Source of the DNA: Anaerolineae bacterium | Lineage (GTDB): Bacteria; Chloroflexota; Anaerolineae; Anaerolineales; Villigracilaceae | DNA: 38,941 bases | Direction of reading: 5' to 3' | NCBI GenBank assembly: GCA_018648685.1 | Contig: JABGQT010000086.1 | Location: 1-38,941, forward strand | Shown here: positions 8,764-17,725 of the stretch, one piece after another | Layout: each line of letters starts with the position of its first letter | How positions within the stretch are numbered: position 1 is the first letter of the stretch | Program-made: the position numbers and the translations under genes | The notes under the pieces: model-generated | Databases searched by the model: none | What the model saw: only the letters and a program-made list of their open reading frames with translations | What the model was told of the DNA's origin: nothing

Positions 8764-9106
8764 AACTATCCCTATATTTTAATTAAGTGTTCCCCCTATT
8801 ATCACTTATTAGAAGTTCTAATATGTAGCCCATTTGTATCTGTTTTCTAAGCGAACACGCCATGCCTTGAAACAAATCAGATGATTTCCAAATTATCTCC
8901 AAAAGTCCATAGAATAATCTTTGGCATTATTTTACAAAACGATCTCATTGATGGTAACCTACCTACTGATAGATTTTATCATTTCACTCTCCTTTTATGA
9001 CTACACGAAAACAAACGAATTGCAATTAAAGCAATAATCCCTGCTGAAATTTCAGCAGGGATTATTGCTTATTTATGAATTTTCCGGTAAAGAAAACCCT
9101 TATTTC
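8764..9106. other. Intergenic region between sensor and secreted protein
   Basis: These 343 AT-rich bases hold no convincing gene. They should contain the leftward sensor promoter and its AGGGATAGTT ribosome site, and the terminator of the small secreted protein at 9031-9068. I found no confident -35/-10 pair. Confidence 0.6.
9031..9068 (-). terminator. Palindromic terminator downstream of the secreted protein gene
   Basis: A perfect 38-base palindrome (arms GCAATAATCCCTGCTGAAA and its complement) lies 38 bases after the stop of the leftward gene. It is followed on that strand by TTTAATTG. A 4-base loop within the palindrome gives a long, stable stem. Confidence 0.7.
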
Positions 9107-9643
9107 TTATTTTTCGACATCTTTTAGGCGCGGATTTGCTTCTCGATAAGCCTTGATCGCCTCTCGAAGCGCTTTTCCGCTTTCTCCCGTAACATCCCTG
9201 ATGCCACGTAAGCTTTCCCCTAGAGATTTGATGGTCTCAGCAGCTTTCTCAGCGTCCGTTACTTTACCATCGGTACCAAAGCCCTCGTGTGCATCAATAA
9301 TTGACTGCGCAGCATCATAAAGAGGGCGTGCTTCTTCAGTAGCCAGACCAAAAGCATCTAAAGCAGCCTGAACAGCGGTTGTGTCTTTTCCATCCGCAGT
9401 CGCTTTGTCAATCAGGGTCTGGATTTTCTCAACCAGCGCATCAGCGCGCTCAAACTTTTTGCCTACGCGTTCATTAATTCTCAAAACGCGCTCCCAAGCC
9501 TTTTCAAGACGTTCTCCAGATAGCTCCAGGCTTTCAGACGGGGTTGGCTCATCCATCAAGTCAGATGCATAAACGCTCGAGGTAGGCAAAACAGCAATGC
9601 TCAAAACAGCAGCAAGAGCAAATAAAAGAATTTTCTTATACAT
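9107..9643 (-). CDS. Small secreted alpha-helical protein, function unknown
   Basis: I do not recognise a named family. The 178-residue product begins with a clear Sec signal peptide (MYKKILLFALAAVLSIAVLP), probably cleaved after V-Y-A (residue 26). The mature part is highly charged, rich in Ala, Glu and Lys and almost free of Gly and Pro except for one loop (HEGFGTDGKVTD). It should form a bundle of long helices, in the style of periplasmic helical adaptor proteins. It has no Cys and no catalytic motif. A strong AAAAAAGGAG site stands 6 bases before the ATG. The gene is single, with its own terminator, and is divergent from the cyclophilin gene. A chaperone-like or envelope stress role is only a guess. 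Confidence 0.75.
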   Translation of the reverse strand: MYKKILLFALAAVLSIAVLPTSSVYASDLMDEPTPSESLELSGERLEKAWERVLRINERVGKKFERADALVEKIQTLIDKATADGKDTTAVQAALDAFGLATEEARPLYDAAQSIIDAHEGFGTDGKVTDAEKAAETIKSLGESLRGIRDVTGESGKALREAIKAYREANPRLKDVEK

Positions 9644-9734
9644 ATCGATCTCCTTTTTTGTTTTATTTTATTGCTGCTATTCTACAAGGCAGAGATTATC
9701 CCCTTATCACGTAGATGTAAAATTTTTGTAAACT

Positions 9735-9742
9735 GATATAAT
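9735..9742 (+). promoter_or_regulatory. Extended -10 promoter of the cyclophilin gene
   Basis: TGATATAAT (9734-9742) is an exact extended -10 (TG-N-TATAAT). No good -35 is seen, as expected for an extended -10 promoter. The leader to the ATG at 9789 is about 40 bases and carries CAGGAG. Confidence 0.6.
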
Positions 9743-9788
9743 CTGGCATCAAATCTACTACATACGCTAAAGTAAATCAGGAGAAGAT

Positions 9789-10502
9789 ATGGCTTCAAGA
9801 AAAACAACGAAACGAAGAAAAAAAGCAGCCCAAGAGGCAGCAAAGAAGAGAAATACGATCAACGCAGCAATCATCATCGCAGTCATTCTCGCCGTGATCT
9901 GGATCGCGACATCAGCGCAGAATAAAACGGTCTCACCACCTTCTCAACCAGCGGATGCCCCTCCCCCGGTGAATAACGCCCCTGTCGTAGAGGGAAAAGA
10001 ATACGATTCTGCCCCTCCGATGAGCATCGACACAAACGTGATTTATCTTGCTGCCGTTAAAATGGAAAATGGCGGCGAATTCGTCATCCAATTGCATGCT
10101 GACAAATCACCGATCACGGTAAACAGTTTTGTCTTTTTGGCACGCGAAGGCTTCTTCGATGGCATTACCTTCCATCGTGTACTTGAGGGCTTTATGGCAC
10201 AAGGCGGTGACCCAAGCGGAACAGGCGGAGGCGGTCCTGGCTATAAATTCGTCAATGAAGACAGTGATTTAACCTTTGACAAAGAGGGTGTCGTCGCCAT
10301 GGCAAATGCCGGGCGCGATACAAATGGAAGTCAATTCTTCATTACCTTCGGAGCGACCCCGCAACTTAATGGAGGCTACACGATCTTCGGGCAGGTTACC
10401 GAAGGCATGGATGTTGTCCATGCGATTACCCGCCGCGACCCTCAGCGTAACCCCGATTTTGAAGGGGATATGATCGAGAGCATAACCATTAGCGAGCAGT
10501 AA
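9789..10502 (+). CDS. Membrane-anchored peptidyl-prolyl cis-trans isomerase (cyclophilin type)
   Basis: This 237-residue protein catalyses proline isomerisation during folding of exported proteins. It has a basic N-terminus (residues 1-22), one transmembrane helix at about 24-42, a Pro-rich linker (48-66) and a cyclophilin domain from about 80 to the end. The domain has FHR with the catalytic Arg130, FMAQGGDP, GSQFFITF (180-187), LNGGYTIFGQV and the final ESITI strand. The topology implies that the enzyme faces outside. A CAGGAG site lies 7 bases before the ATG. The gene is alone on its strand, with a strong palindromic terminator 18 bases after the stop. Confidence 0.95.
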   Translation: MASRKTTKRRKKAAQEAAKKRNTINAAIIIAVILAVIWIATSAQNKTVSPPSQPADAPPPVNNAPVVEGKEYDSAPPMSIDTNVIYLAAVKMENGGEFVIQLHADKSPITVNSFVFLAREGFFDGITFHRVLEGFMAQGGDPSGTGGGGPGYKFVNEDSDLTFDKEGVVAMANAGRDTNGSQFFITFGATPQLNGGYTIFGQVTEGMDVVHAITRRDPQRNPDFEGDMIESITISEQ

Positions 10503-10520
10503 TCTGTTAATAAAATGAAA

Positions 10521-10560
10521 TCAAAAAAGGCAATGAGAAATTTCTCATTGCCTTTTTTGA
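10521..10560. terminator. Bidirectional terminator between cyclophilin and ygjP-like genes
   Basis: A perfect 40-base palindrome (TCAAAAAAGGCAATGAGAAA and complement) gives a stem with an A-run on the left and TTTTTT on the right. It works as an intrinsic terminator on either strand, as expected between convergent genes. Confidence 0.85.
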
Positions 10561-10632
10561 TTCAGTTTTTTTCTACTGGAACTTTCGTTTTAGGACGCAC
10601 GTCTATCTCAGCGAAAGCAAAGACCTCCGTAA

Positions 10633-10682
10633 GTCACGCTTTGAACGTGACAACGCCAAGCGAGTCACGTTACAAACGTGGC
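10633..10682. repeat. Two small tandem hairpins with GTCACG/CGTGAC arms
   Basis: GTCACG-N7-CGTGAC is followed 13 bases later by GTCACG-N7-CGTGGC. The two units share the same arms, as if duplicated. They lie between convergent genes, just past the end of the leftward metallopeptidase gene. No function can be assigned. Confidence 0.5.
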
Positions 10683-10692
10683 CTACAAAAAA

Positions 10693-11379
10693 CTAGGGGA
10701 AGTGAAAATTACTCCCGTTTTCTTTTAACCATTTTCTTCTGATCTTATAATCTGGCAAAATACTTTCTACATTCGCCCAGAATTTCTTGGAATGGTTTAA
10801 TTCGCGAAGATGACAGAGTTCGTGAACAATAACATAGTCTATGATCTCCAAAGGCGTCATCACTAATCGCCACGTCAGGTTAAGATTTCCCTTTGCGCTA
10901 CACGACCCCCAGCGTTTGTTTGCAGAAGATAATTTTACTTTCCGGTAAGAGAAGCTATGTTTTTGGCTGTAATATTCCACTCGTGCGGTAAATATCTCTC
11001 GTGCCCGTTTTTTATACCACTGCTCAAAAATCGCTTCTGCTTTTCCCTGCGCGGATTTGGTAAGTTGAAATTTCTCTGTAAAAACCAGCTTTGGCTTTTC
11101 TGAATCTACAAACTCAAGGGAATAATTTTCGCCCAAAAAAGGGAAGCTCTCCCCCTCCAGAAAGAGATGCGGCGCAAATAATGCCTGCGCCTCTTTGGCC
11201 TGCAGTTGCTTTTTTGCGATCCAATCTGCGTGTTTTTCGAGCAGGCTGTTAATTTGTTTACGTGTTGCTCCTTTTGGCGCTCGAACGATCAGCTCACCGT
11301 TTGGCTGGACAACCAGGGCAATAGATTTGCGGCGAGAGCGGATCACTCTCGCCGAGGTTGTGTTTCTTGGGATACTCAC
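10693..11379 (-). CDS. YgjP-like zinc metallopeptidase (DUF45, SprT/WLM-like fold)
   Basis: This 228-residue protein has the DUF45 signature: RWGSCS (156-161), then HELCH (186-190) with a third ligand His196 in LNHSKKFW. This is the HExxH zincin arrangement of the WLM/SprT-like group. The biological substrate is unknown; some databases label the family UTP pyrophosphatase, which the zincin motif does not support. The start is GTG and overlaps the TGA stop of the permease gene by 4 bases (GTGA), so translation of the two is probably coupled. It ends about 130 bases before the bidirectional terminator. Confidence 0.88.
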   Translation of the reverse strand: MSIPRNTTSARVIRSRRKSIALVVQPNGELIVRAPKGATRKQINSLLEKHADWIAKKQLQAKEAQALFAPHLFLEGESFPFLGENYSLEFVDSEKPKLVFTEKFQLTKSAQGKAEAIFEQWYKKRAREIFTARVEYYSQKHSFSYRKVKLSSANKRWGSCSAKGNLNLTWRLVMTPLEIIDYVIVHELCHLRELNHSKKFWANVESILPDYKIRRKWLKENGSNFHFP

Positions 11380-12635
11380 TCTTCTTCGGGGGGAGATTTA
11401 ACGGTATCTGAATCAAGCTGAGGGGAGTTTTTCTTAAACGGGAGCCTCTTGAAAAAAGAGCGCAGCTTCTCAAGGATATTTAGCGAGGGTGTTGGCGCTT
11501 TATCCTTATCTTTTTGATACCAAGGGTTTTGATCCAACATCTTCCGCATAATATAGCGACCAAAAAGGACAAAGGTGGCAAGCATGGGGGCGGCGATGAT
11601 AACTCCCAAAATCCCTATCAGGTCGGCAAAGATCAAAGCTGAGACCAAAACAGCGGCTGGATGAACACTAAGCGCATCTGCCATAATTCGCGGCGTGATA
11701 ATGCCATCGAGAAATTGGTCGAAAATAAGCGCAACGACAATAACAAGAATGGTATAAGCAAGAGGGTCCATGCCAAAAAGCTTGAAAGTCTGGAAGTAGC
11801 TGACTAGCGCAAGAGCAACCCAGACCATCGCGGGACCGATATAGGGAAGGAATTTCGAAATACCGGCTAATAATGCCAAGCCAATAGCATAGCGAACGCC
11901 CAAAATGCTGAGAACGAAAAGATAAAAAATAAAGGCAAGAGTAAAAACGATCATTTGCCCGCGCAAGAAGGCGTTCCAGATACGCCCAAGCTCTTGACCA
12001 AGCCTTTTGAAATCATCTACGTAGCCAGGGATTTCAATCTTTAGTAAATTCTCACGCAAGCCACCACTTTCTGCCAAAATAAAATAGGAAACGAGCATGA
12101 CAAAAGCGGTCATGCCAAAGAAGCCGGCTGCTCCAATCGCAGCAGAGCCCAGCATTTGCCCTGTACTGCCCAAAGCAGGTTGAATATATGAGAGCATTTC
12201 TTGGCTAAAGCTCTCTAAATTTAAAGTGCTTAAATCTATGGGGATTGGTGAATTCTCAGAATACTCAGTAATCCAATTTGCAGCATCGCTGAGCATTGTC
12301 GGTAACTCATCCAAGCTATTTTGCAATAAATCAATCAGGCTCTCAATTTGCAAGCCTATCCCCACTCCGCCCAATGTAAAAAGAGAAGCAATGATCAGAA
12401 CAAGGGTCAAATAGGTAAGCCCAACGGCCATACGCCACGAGAGACGTGGAACCCGATCCAGAAGAGCAGCAACCGGCTGAAAAAGATATGCCAAAATAAA
12501 GGCAATCGCTAGCGGGACGATCAGTTGCTTGAAGCGAATAAGCAGCGCGGCGACAATAACAACGATAATCAATGTCGCGACAAGTTTGGTCATCACACTC
12601 CAGCGAGGGGATGCGTTTGAAGTGGTTTCAGTCAT
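11376..12635 (-). CDS. AI-2E family transporter (PF01594 permease)
   Basis: This 419-residue polytopic membrane protein has N-terminal helices at about 16-34, 38-55 and 68-95, a soluble segment rich in SLIDLLQNSLDELP-type helices, and a C-terminal block of four or five helices with the family-typical LLAGISKFLPYIGP and FDQFLDGIITPRIMADALSVHPAAVL region. Members have been linked to AI-2 or other small-molecule export and Na+/H+ exchange; the substrate here is not known. A charged tail of about 45 residues ends the protein. A GAGG site precedes the ATG. It is the first gene of a two-gene unit with the YgjP-like peptidase and is divergent from moxR. Confidence 0.93.
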   Translation of the reverse strand: MTETTSNASPRWSVMTKLVATLIIVVIVAALLIRFKQLIVPLAIAFILAYLFQPVAALLDRVPRLSWRMAVGLTYLTLVLIIASLFTLGGVGIGLQIESLIDLLQNSLDELPTMLSDAANWITEYSENSPIPIDLSTLNLESFSQEMLSYIQPALGSTGQMLGSAAIGAAGFFGMTAFVMLVSYFILAESGGLRENLLKIEIPGYVDDFKRLGQELGRIWNAFLRGQMIVFTLAFIFYLFVLSILGVRYAIGLALLAGISKFLPYIGPAMVWVALALVSYFQTFKLFGMDPLAYTILVIVVALIFDQFLDGIITPRIMADALSVHPAAVLVSALIFADLIGILGVIIAAPMLATFVLFGRYIMRKMLDQNPWYQKDKDKAPTPSLNILEKLRSFFKRLPFKKNSPQLDSDTVKSPPEEE

Positions 12636-12775
12636 AGCTTAAGCCTCATAGATTAAAAAATGAACGAGTATAGAATACTGTAGTAAAAGGGAAAAATCAA
12701 GAAAGAGCTTGCCCCATAAGATAAAAACCCGTAAAATCAAGGGAGGTAAATACTTACTCGTAAAAAGGATTCTTC

Positions 12776-13735
12776 ATGATTGATATTCAGGATTTTGGAA
12801 AGCGCATTACAGACAACCTTGAAAAAGTAATTATTGGTAAACGCCCTGCCCTTGATCTAGTGGTAATTGGGCTTCTCTCACAAGGGCATATCCTGATCGA
12901 AGATGTGCCCGGCGTCGGGAAAACGGTTCTCGCGCGCAGTCTTGCCAAATCGGTCGATTCTGTTTTTAGCCGCATCCAGTTTACGCCAGATATGCTCCCT
13001 AGCGATGTGACGGGAGTTTCTATTTACAATCAGGAAACGCGCAAATTTGAGTTCAGACCGGGTCCACTTTTGGGGCAAATCGTTCTTGCTGACGAGATCA
13101 ATCGCGCCACACCCAAAACCCAAGCCGCATTGCTCGAAGCGATGGAAGAAAATCAGATCACAGTAGACGGGGTTACGCATCAACTTCCGCAACCCTTTAT
13201 GGTGCTTGCTACCCAAAATCCGATCGAGTACGAAGGCACTTTCCCACTCCCCGAAGCGCAACTAGATCGCTTTCTACTTCATCTCCAATTAGGCTATCCC
13301 GGCATCTCGAACGAGATCAAGATGCTTGAAAGCCAAAAAAGCCAACATCCGCTCGAAACGCTCAAATCTGTTATTAGCAATGAAGAAATCCTTGAAGCAA
13401 TCAAAACGGTCAAAGAAGTTTTTGTTTCTGATGCCGTTAAACGCTATATTGTAGAGATCACCATGCAAACCCGAAAAAGCGCAGACGTACATCTTGGCGC
13501 CAGTCCACGCGGTAGTCTTGCTCTTTTCCGCACAGGACAGGCGCGTGCCGCATTGCGTGGACGTGACCACGTTTTGCCAGATGATATCAAAGCTCTCGCT
13601 GTGCCTGTTTTGGGACACCGCATTATCCTAGGCTCTGCCGCACGGATGCGCGAGCTCAACGCCGACCAAATTGTCAGAGAATTGGCAAATAACATCTCTG
13701 TCCCCGGGGGAGATTTTCAGGCCGTAGAAAAGTAA
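12776..13735 (+). CDS. MoxR family AAA+ ATPase
   Basis: This 319-residue AAA+ ATPase is of the MoxR type, which usually acts as a chaperone to activate or insert cofactors in partner proteins, often with DUF58 and vWA proteins. Walker A is DVPGVGKT (to Thr50) and Walker B is VLADEINRA (Glu107), followed by ALLEAMEE and sensor 1 ATQNP. The family-typical insertion LPEAQLDRFLLHL and the C-terminal GASPRG sensor 2 region are also present. The ribosome site is AAGGATTCTTC. The DUF58 gene starts 7 bases after its stop, the classic MoxR-DUF58 pairing. No vWA or transglutaminase partner follows here. Confidence 0.95.
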   Translation: MIDIQDFGKRITDNLEKVIIGKRPALDLVVIGLLSQGHILIEDVPGVGKTVLARSLAKSVDSVFSRIQFTPDMLPSDVTGVSIYNQETRKFEFRPGPLLGQIVLADEINRATPKTQAALLEAMEENQITVDGVTHQLPQPFMVLATQNPIEYEGTFPLPEAQLDRFLLHLQLGYPGISNEIKMLESQKSQHPLETLKSVISNEEILEAIKTVKEVFVSDAVKRYIVEITMQTRKSADVHLGASPRGSLALFRTGQARAALRGRDHVLPDDIKALAVPVLGHRIILGSAARMRELNADQIVRELANNISVPGGDFQAVEK

Positions 13736-13742
13736 AAGAATA

Positions 13743-14999
13743 GTGAAAAGAAGCCGTACTCTCATCTTTCTGCTCTTTCTTCTGAGTTTTTTTGGTGCCT
13801 TTGCTACCAATGCCATTATCTATATTCGCTTGCTTTATTTGACATCCTTTCTAATTGGGGCAAGTTGGCTTTGGGTAAAACTCTCTATTATCAAACTTGA
13901 TCTAAATCGCCATACTCGCTCGTTACGTGACAATGTAGGCGATATTTACGATGAGCATTTTGAAATCTCAAATAATAACCCCTGGTATTGTCCCTGGGTA
14001 GAAGTGCACAACGAAAGCAATTTACCTTCATCCGCAGGATCCCGCCTTTTGATCGGGATCAAAAAAAAGGAAAAACGCTCTTATATCGCGCGAACCTGGC
14101 TCAGACAACGTGGCTCATTCTCTTTGGGGCCGACCACCTTTATTTCTCGTGACCCTTTGGCTCTTTTTCAAAGTCAAAAAAGCTTTCCAGCAAAATCGCA
14201 GCTTGTCGTCTTGCCCATGATCGTGCCCATATCCTCTTTTCCCAACCCACCGGGATTATTGCCAGGCGGAAAAGTTGTCCGGCAGAAAGCGCTGGGGATC
14301 ACGCCCCACGCCGCAGGTATCCGCGAGTATGCGCCCGGCGATGCCCTTCGCCGCATCCATTGGCAAACATCTGCTCGTCGTCAAAAATTGATGGTCAAAG
14401 AATTCGACCAGGACCCACAATCATCTGTTTGGATCTTTTTAGACGCCCAAAGCGCGGTGCAACTTTCCAAGCAGGATTCCACTCTCGAAGATGACTGGGA
14501 TAACTGGATGCTCGGCAACAAACCTAAATTCAGCTTGCCTCCGTCTACGATCGAATACGCGGTGACAAGCGCAGCATCGTTAACCCATTACTTCATCAAG
14601 GAACGTCGTACCGTAGGGCTGATCACATCTGGCCAAAGCAATATCGTTATCCCTGCTGATCGCAGCACCCGTCAGGAAGAGAAGATTTTGGAAACTCTGG
14701 CTTATATTCAAAGTGAAGGGAAAATACCTCTTGAAGAGTTGGTCACGGTTCAAGCCGGGCAACTGATGCAAGGGAGTAGTGCGGTGCTAATCACCCCTTC
14801 AGTGCGACCTGAAATTATGCACGCAATAGATATTCTCCTACGCCGAAACATACGCCCCACAGTGGTATTATTGAATGCGGAATCTTTCGGCGGAACAGAA
14901 AGCAGTATTCCTCTGGAAGAAAGCCTTAAGAAAATAAATATCCCCGTCTGCCACGTGCGCTGTGGTGACGATTTAGGGGCAGCATTATCTAATTTTTAG
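13743..14999 (+). CDS. DUF58 domain protein, MoxR partner
   Basis: This 418-residue membrane protein begins with GTG and has two N-terminal helices (about 6-25 and 27-45). A beta-rich region follows, and then the DUF58 core around YAPGDALRRIHWQTSARR and LMVKEFDQ. DUF58 resembles a vWA-like domain, and its members are encoded next to MoxR ATPases in many bacteria. The target of the pair is unknown. It is 7 bases downstream of moxR, and the MBL-fold gene begins 10 bases after its stop with an AGGAG site overlapping the TAG, so all three are one operon. Confidence 0.92.
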   Translation: MKRSRTLIFLLFLLSFFGAFATNAIIYIRLLYLTSFLIGASWLWVKLSIIKLDLNRHTRSLRDNVGDIYDEHFEISNNNPWYCPWVEVHNESNLPSSAGSRLLIGIKKKEKRSYIARTWLRQRGSFSLGPTTFISRDPLALFQSQKSFPAKSQLVVLPMIVPISSFPNPPGLLPGGKVVRQKALGITPHAAGIREYAPGDALRRIHWQTSARRQKLMVKEFDQDPQSSVWIFLDAQSAVQLSKQDSTLEDDWDNWMLGNKPKFSLPPSTIEYAVTSAASLTHYFIKERRTVGLITSGQSNIVIPADRSTRQEEKILETLAYIQSEGKIPLEELVTVQAGQLMQGSSAVLITPSVRPEIMHAIDILLRRNIRPTVVLLNAESFGGTESSIPLEESLKKINIPVCHVRCGDDLGAALSNF

Positions 15000-15009
15000 G
15001 AGACGCTAT

Positions 15010-15912
15010 ATGGCGCAAGCCGTTCACACTTTAGACCTTAATTTTCAAAATCGAAACGATGCTATCGCAGCCTTTCTGGTCCCCTACTCAGGCGGTGCGG
15101 TACTCGTTGAATCAGGTCCCGGCTCTACCATCGAAGGCCTAAAAGCCAGCCTTGCCGAGCACAAGATGAAAGTCAGCGATGTCACGCATGTTTTACTGAC
15201 TCATATTCATCTTGACCATGCTGGCGCAGCCGGCTGGCTCGCTCAACAAGGCGCAGAAGTTTACGTTCACCCGCGCGGCGCACCGCATATGATCGACCCT
15301 ACAAAACTGATCGCCAGCGCAACCCGCATTTATCAAGATAGAATGCATACACTCTGGGGTGATTTTCTCGCCGTTCCCGAAGATCAACTCCACATTCCTG
15401 AAGATGGCGAAAAAATCACCATCGGTGATCTGGAATTCACTGCCTATTTCACACCCGGTCATGCCGAACATCATATCGCTTATAGCTTTGGCGATTTGGT
15501 TTTCACTGGCGATGTAGGTGGCGTTCGAATGCCAAGCTGTGAGTATGTACGCTTACCACTTGTACCGCCAGAACTACATCTTGGTAAGTGGCAAGCCAGC
15601 ATTGAGCTTTTGCTTGAAAAAAACTTCAAGCATGTTGCCCCTACACACTTCTCCATATTCGATAATGCTGAGAAACACCTTCTCAGCGCGCTAAAAGCTG
15701 TTGAGACCACTTCTGCATGGCTGGAAGAGATCATGCCTACAGAACCTAGCATTGATGAACTGGGCGCAAAATTCACAACATGGATGTACGAGCAAGCCAA
15801 AGTCAACGGTGTCAGCGAACACGACCTAAAAACCTATGAAATCGCCAATCCCCTGCATATGTCTGCAACGGGTATGGCACGCTACTGGACAAAGTTCAGA
15901 CAGACGGTATAA
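15010..15912 (+). CDS. MBL-fold metallo-hydrolase
   Basis: This 300-residue metallo-beta-lactamase-fold hydrolase has a complete metal site: THIHLDHAG (His65, His67, Asp69, His70), GHAEHH, TGDVGG and THFS. The C-terminal 80 residues form a helical extension ending YWTKFRQTV. The substrate is unknown; glyoxalase II-like thioesters or other small molecules are possible. It is translated from an AGGAG site that overlaps the DUF58 stop. The tandem TIR gene starts only 4 bases after its stop, so the TIR gene depends on this transcript or has been placed to use it. Confidence 0.9.
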   Translation: MAQAVHTLDLNFQNRNDAIAAFLVPYSGGAVLVESGPGSTIEGLKASLAEHKMKVSDVTHVLLTHIHLDHAGAAGWLAQQGAEVYVHPRGAPHMIDPTKLIASATRIYQDRMHTLWGDFLAVPEDQLHIPEDGEKITIGDLEFTAYFTPGHAEHHIAYSFGDLVFTGDVGGVRMPSCEYVRLPLVPPELHLGKWQASIELLLEKNFKHVAPTHFSIFDNAEKHLLSALKAVETTSAWLEEIMPTEPSIDELGAKFTTWMYEQAKVNGVSEHDLKTYEIANPLHMSATGMARYWTKFRQTV

Positions 15913-15916
15913 CACG

Positions 15917-16738
15917 ATGGAATCAGAAGATTATATTTTCATAAGCTACTCAAGACACGACGCCGCTTTTGCAAAAGAGTTAGCTCTTCTTTTGCGTCGT
16001 AATGGATATAAGCCATGGATAGATGTGGAAATGATATCCCCTGGTGAAAACTGGCAAAACAGAATTGAAGACAGCTTAGAGAAATCATCCACCCTTATTT
16101 TTGTTATAAGCCCAAATTCAGCAAAATCAGTTTGGGCTTTACGCGAATTTAGTGTTATTGCACAAAAAGGCAAAAGGGTGCTACCTATTATGCTCGAAGA
16201 AACTGACTACGAAGATATTCCAGAAAATATTCGTGATCTTCAATGGATAGATTTTAGTAGTTCATTCTCGAAAGGCATGAGTACATTACTAAAAGCTCTT
16301 CAAGATACTCCAAGGTCAAAAGAAATTATACAAAAACCCAAAACAAAATCCAAAGGCTATGCATTTATTAGCTATGCGGAAGAAGACACCGACTTTGTTA
16401 AACCTTTAAAAGAATTTCTTAAAAACCGAGGGTATGCATTTTGGGATTACCAAGAAAGCGATCGAGATTACCACAAGCAACTCTTTCTTGAGCTTGAGGG
16501 AGTAATTATCGAAGCATCAACCACTCTAAGTGTGCTTTCAGAATCATGGAAAAAATCACCTTGGACAGTAAAAGAATATTTCTTTTCCGAAGAGGTTAAT
16601 ACTCCTGTTTTTCTTTTAAAAGCAAAACAAATGAGCCCAACACTAGCAATAGCAGGAATGCCTTATATTGACTTCACAAACAACACCCAAAAAGGTTATC
16701 AAAAATTGGACAAAGAACTGAAAAGAAAAAAACTATAA
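15917..16738 (+). CDS. Tandem TIR-domain protein (TIR-TIR)
   Basis: This 273-residue protein consists of two TIR domains and little else. TIR1 is about 5-125 ([12 protein letters not shown]-loop GYKPWID; SVWALRE with Glu77). TIR2 is about 146-265 ([18 protein letters not shown] with Glu220). Both keep the W-x3-E glutamate of NAD-cleaving bacterial TIR domains. TIR2 is more divergent in its loop ([12 protein letters not shown]). I choose the ATG at 15917; the longer frame from 15836 lies inside the MBL gene. No sensor, nuclease or membrane domain is attached. It sits 4 bases after the MBL gene and 19 bases before argF. Base use is more AT-rich than its neighbours (for example 19 G/C of 60 at 16321-16380 against 35 of 60 in argF at 16981-17040), suggesting later arrival. 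Defence or NAD signalling is inferred. Confidence 0.9.
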   Translation: MESEDYIFISYSRHDAAFAKELALLLRRNGYKPWIDVEMISPGENWQNRIEDSLEKSSTLIFVISPNSAKSVWALREFSVIAQKGKRVLPIMLEETDYEDIPENIRDLQWIDFSSSFSKGMSTLLKALQDTPRSKEIIQKPKTKSKGYAFISYAEEDTDFVKPLKEFLKNRGYAFWDYQESDRDYHKQLFLELEGVIIEASTTLSVLSESWKKSPWTVKEYFFSEEVNTPVFLLKAKQMSPTLAIAGMPYIDFTNNTQKGYQKLDKELKRKKL

Positions 16739-16757
16739 CAAAAAAAGGAATCTCAAA

Positions 16758-17681
16758 ATGAAAGACTTTCTCTCCATTTCAGACTACTCTTCTGAAGAAC
16801 TGCAGGACTTGCTCGATCTCGCCGTAAAAATGAAGGCACAGTATTTCGCAGGCGGCAATCCACCGCTGGCACAAGGCAAGGTCATGGCGATGATCTTCCA
16901 GAAACCCAGCCTTCGCACACGCGTATCCTTCGATATGGTCATGCGCCATCTCGGTGGCGATGCGCTCTATCTCTCCCCTGCTGAGATCGGCTTAGGCAAA
17001 CGCGAATCCGTCGCTGATGTGGCACGCGTTCTTTCGGGCTATGTTCACGTCATTATGGCGCGTGTTTTTGCACACGAACATGTCACCGAGTTAGGTGAAT
17101 ATGCTTCCGTCCCCGTCATCAACGGTTTGAGCGATTTCAACCATCCTTGCCAAGCTATGGCAGATGCACTCACCATTCAGGAAAAATTTGGTTCTCTAAA
17201 AGGCGTGAATGTATCTTATGTTGGTGATGGGAATAACGTCGCAGCTTCGCTAATGTATATTGCCGCGAAGCTGGGTGCGAATTTCACCATTGCGAACCCC
17301 GAAGGTTACGATATGCCCGCTCATGCCATCGAACTGGGACGTAAACTTGCTGCCGAATCCGGGTCATCTATTACTCTACTGAACGATCCGCACGAAGCCG
17401 TAAAAGGGGCGCAGGCGATCTATACCGATACATGGACAAGCATGGGGCAGGAAGCAGAGACAGAGAAGCGCCTTAAGGTTTTCCCGCCTTATCAGGTCAA
17501 TGCTGATCTGGTCGCCAAAGCGGATAAGGATGTCATCGTCATGCACTGTTTACCCGCACACCGCAATGAAGAATTGACAGACGAAGTTGCCGATGGGCCA
17601 CACTCTGTCATCTTCCCGCAGGCACATAATAGATTGCACGCACAAAAGGCTATTGTAGCTAGACTTTTAGGTGTGGCTTAG
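16758..17681 (+). CDS. argF: Ornithine carbamoyltransferase
   Basis: OTC makes citrulline from ornithine and carbamoyl phosphate in arginine synthesis. The 307-residue length is typical. The carbamoyl-phosphate motif is [12 protein letters not shown] (SLRTR at 51-55, the variant in which Leu replaces the first Thr). Further motifs are [10 protein letters not shown] (HPCQ 129-132), [12 protein letters not shown], the ornithine loop SMGQE, and [10 protein letters not shown]. These separate it from aspartate carbamoyltransferase. A AAAGGAA site precedes the ATG. No other arginine gene is adjacent. The gene just upstream is the unrelated TIR-TIR gene. A terminator follows at 17726-17760. Confidence 0.96.
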   Translation: MKDFLSISDYSSEELQDLLDLAVKMKAQYFAGGNPPLAQGKVMAMIFQKPSLRTRVSFDMVMRHLGGDALYLSPAEIGLGKRESVADVARVLSGYVHVIMARVFAHEHVTELGEYASVPVINGLSDFNHPCQAMADALTIQEKFGSLKGVNVSYVGDGNNVAASLMYIAAKLGANFTIANPEGYDMPAHAIELGRKLAAESGSSITLLNDPHEAVKGAQAIYTDTWTSMGQEAETEKRLKVFPPYQVNADLVAKADKDVIVMHCLPAHRNEELTDEVADGPHSVIFPQAHNRLHAQKAIVARLLGVA

Positions 17682-17725
17682 TCTTCATCCCAGCTAGAGC
17701 AAGAAAAAGCGTAAACTTTATCCAT

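Noticed and set aside
12878-13261. 127-codon minus-strand frame
   Set aside because: Antisense within moxR, whose AAA+ motifs are complete.
15836-15916. Longer N-terminus for the TIR-TIR protein
   Set aside because: The extra 27 residues lie inside the MBL gene in another frame, have no TIR similarity, and a good ATG follows at 15917.
4161-17723. Shared GCGTAAACTTT at 4161 and 17709 as a dispersed repeat
   Set aside because: Only 11 bases match with no shared flanks, so chance similarity is sufficient.
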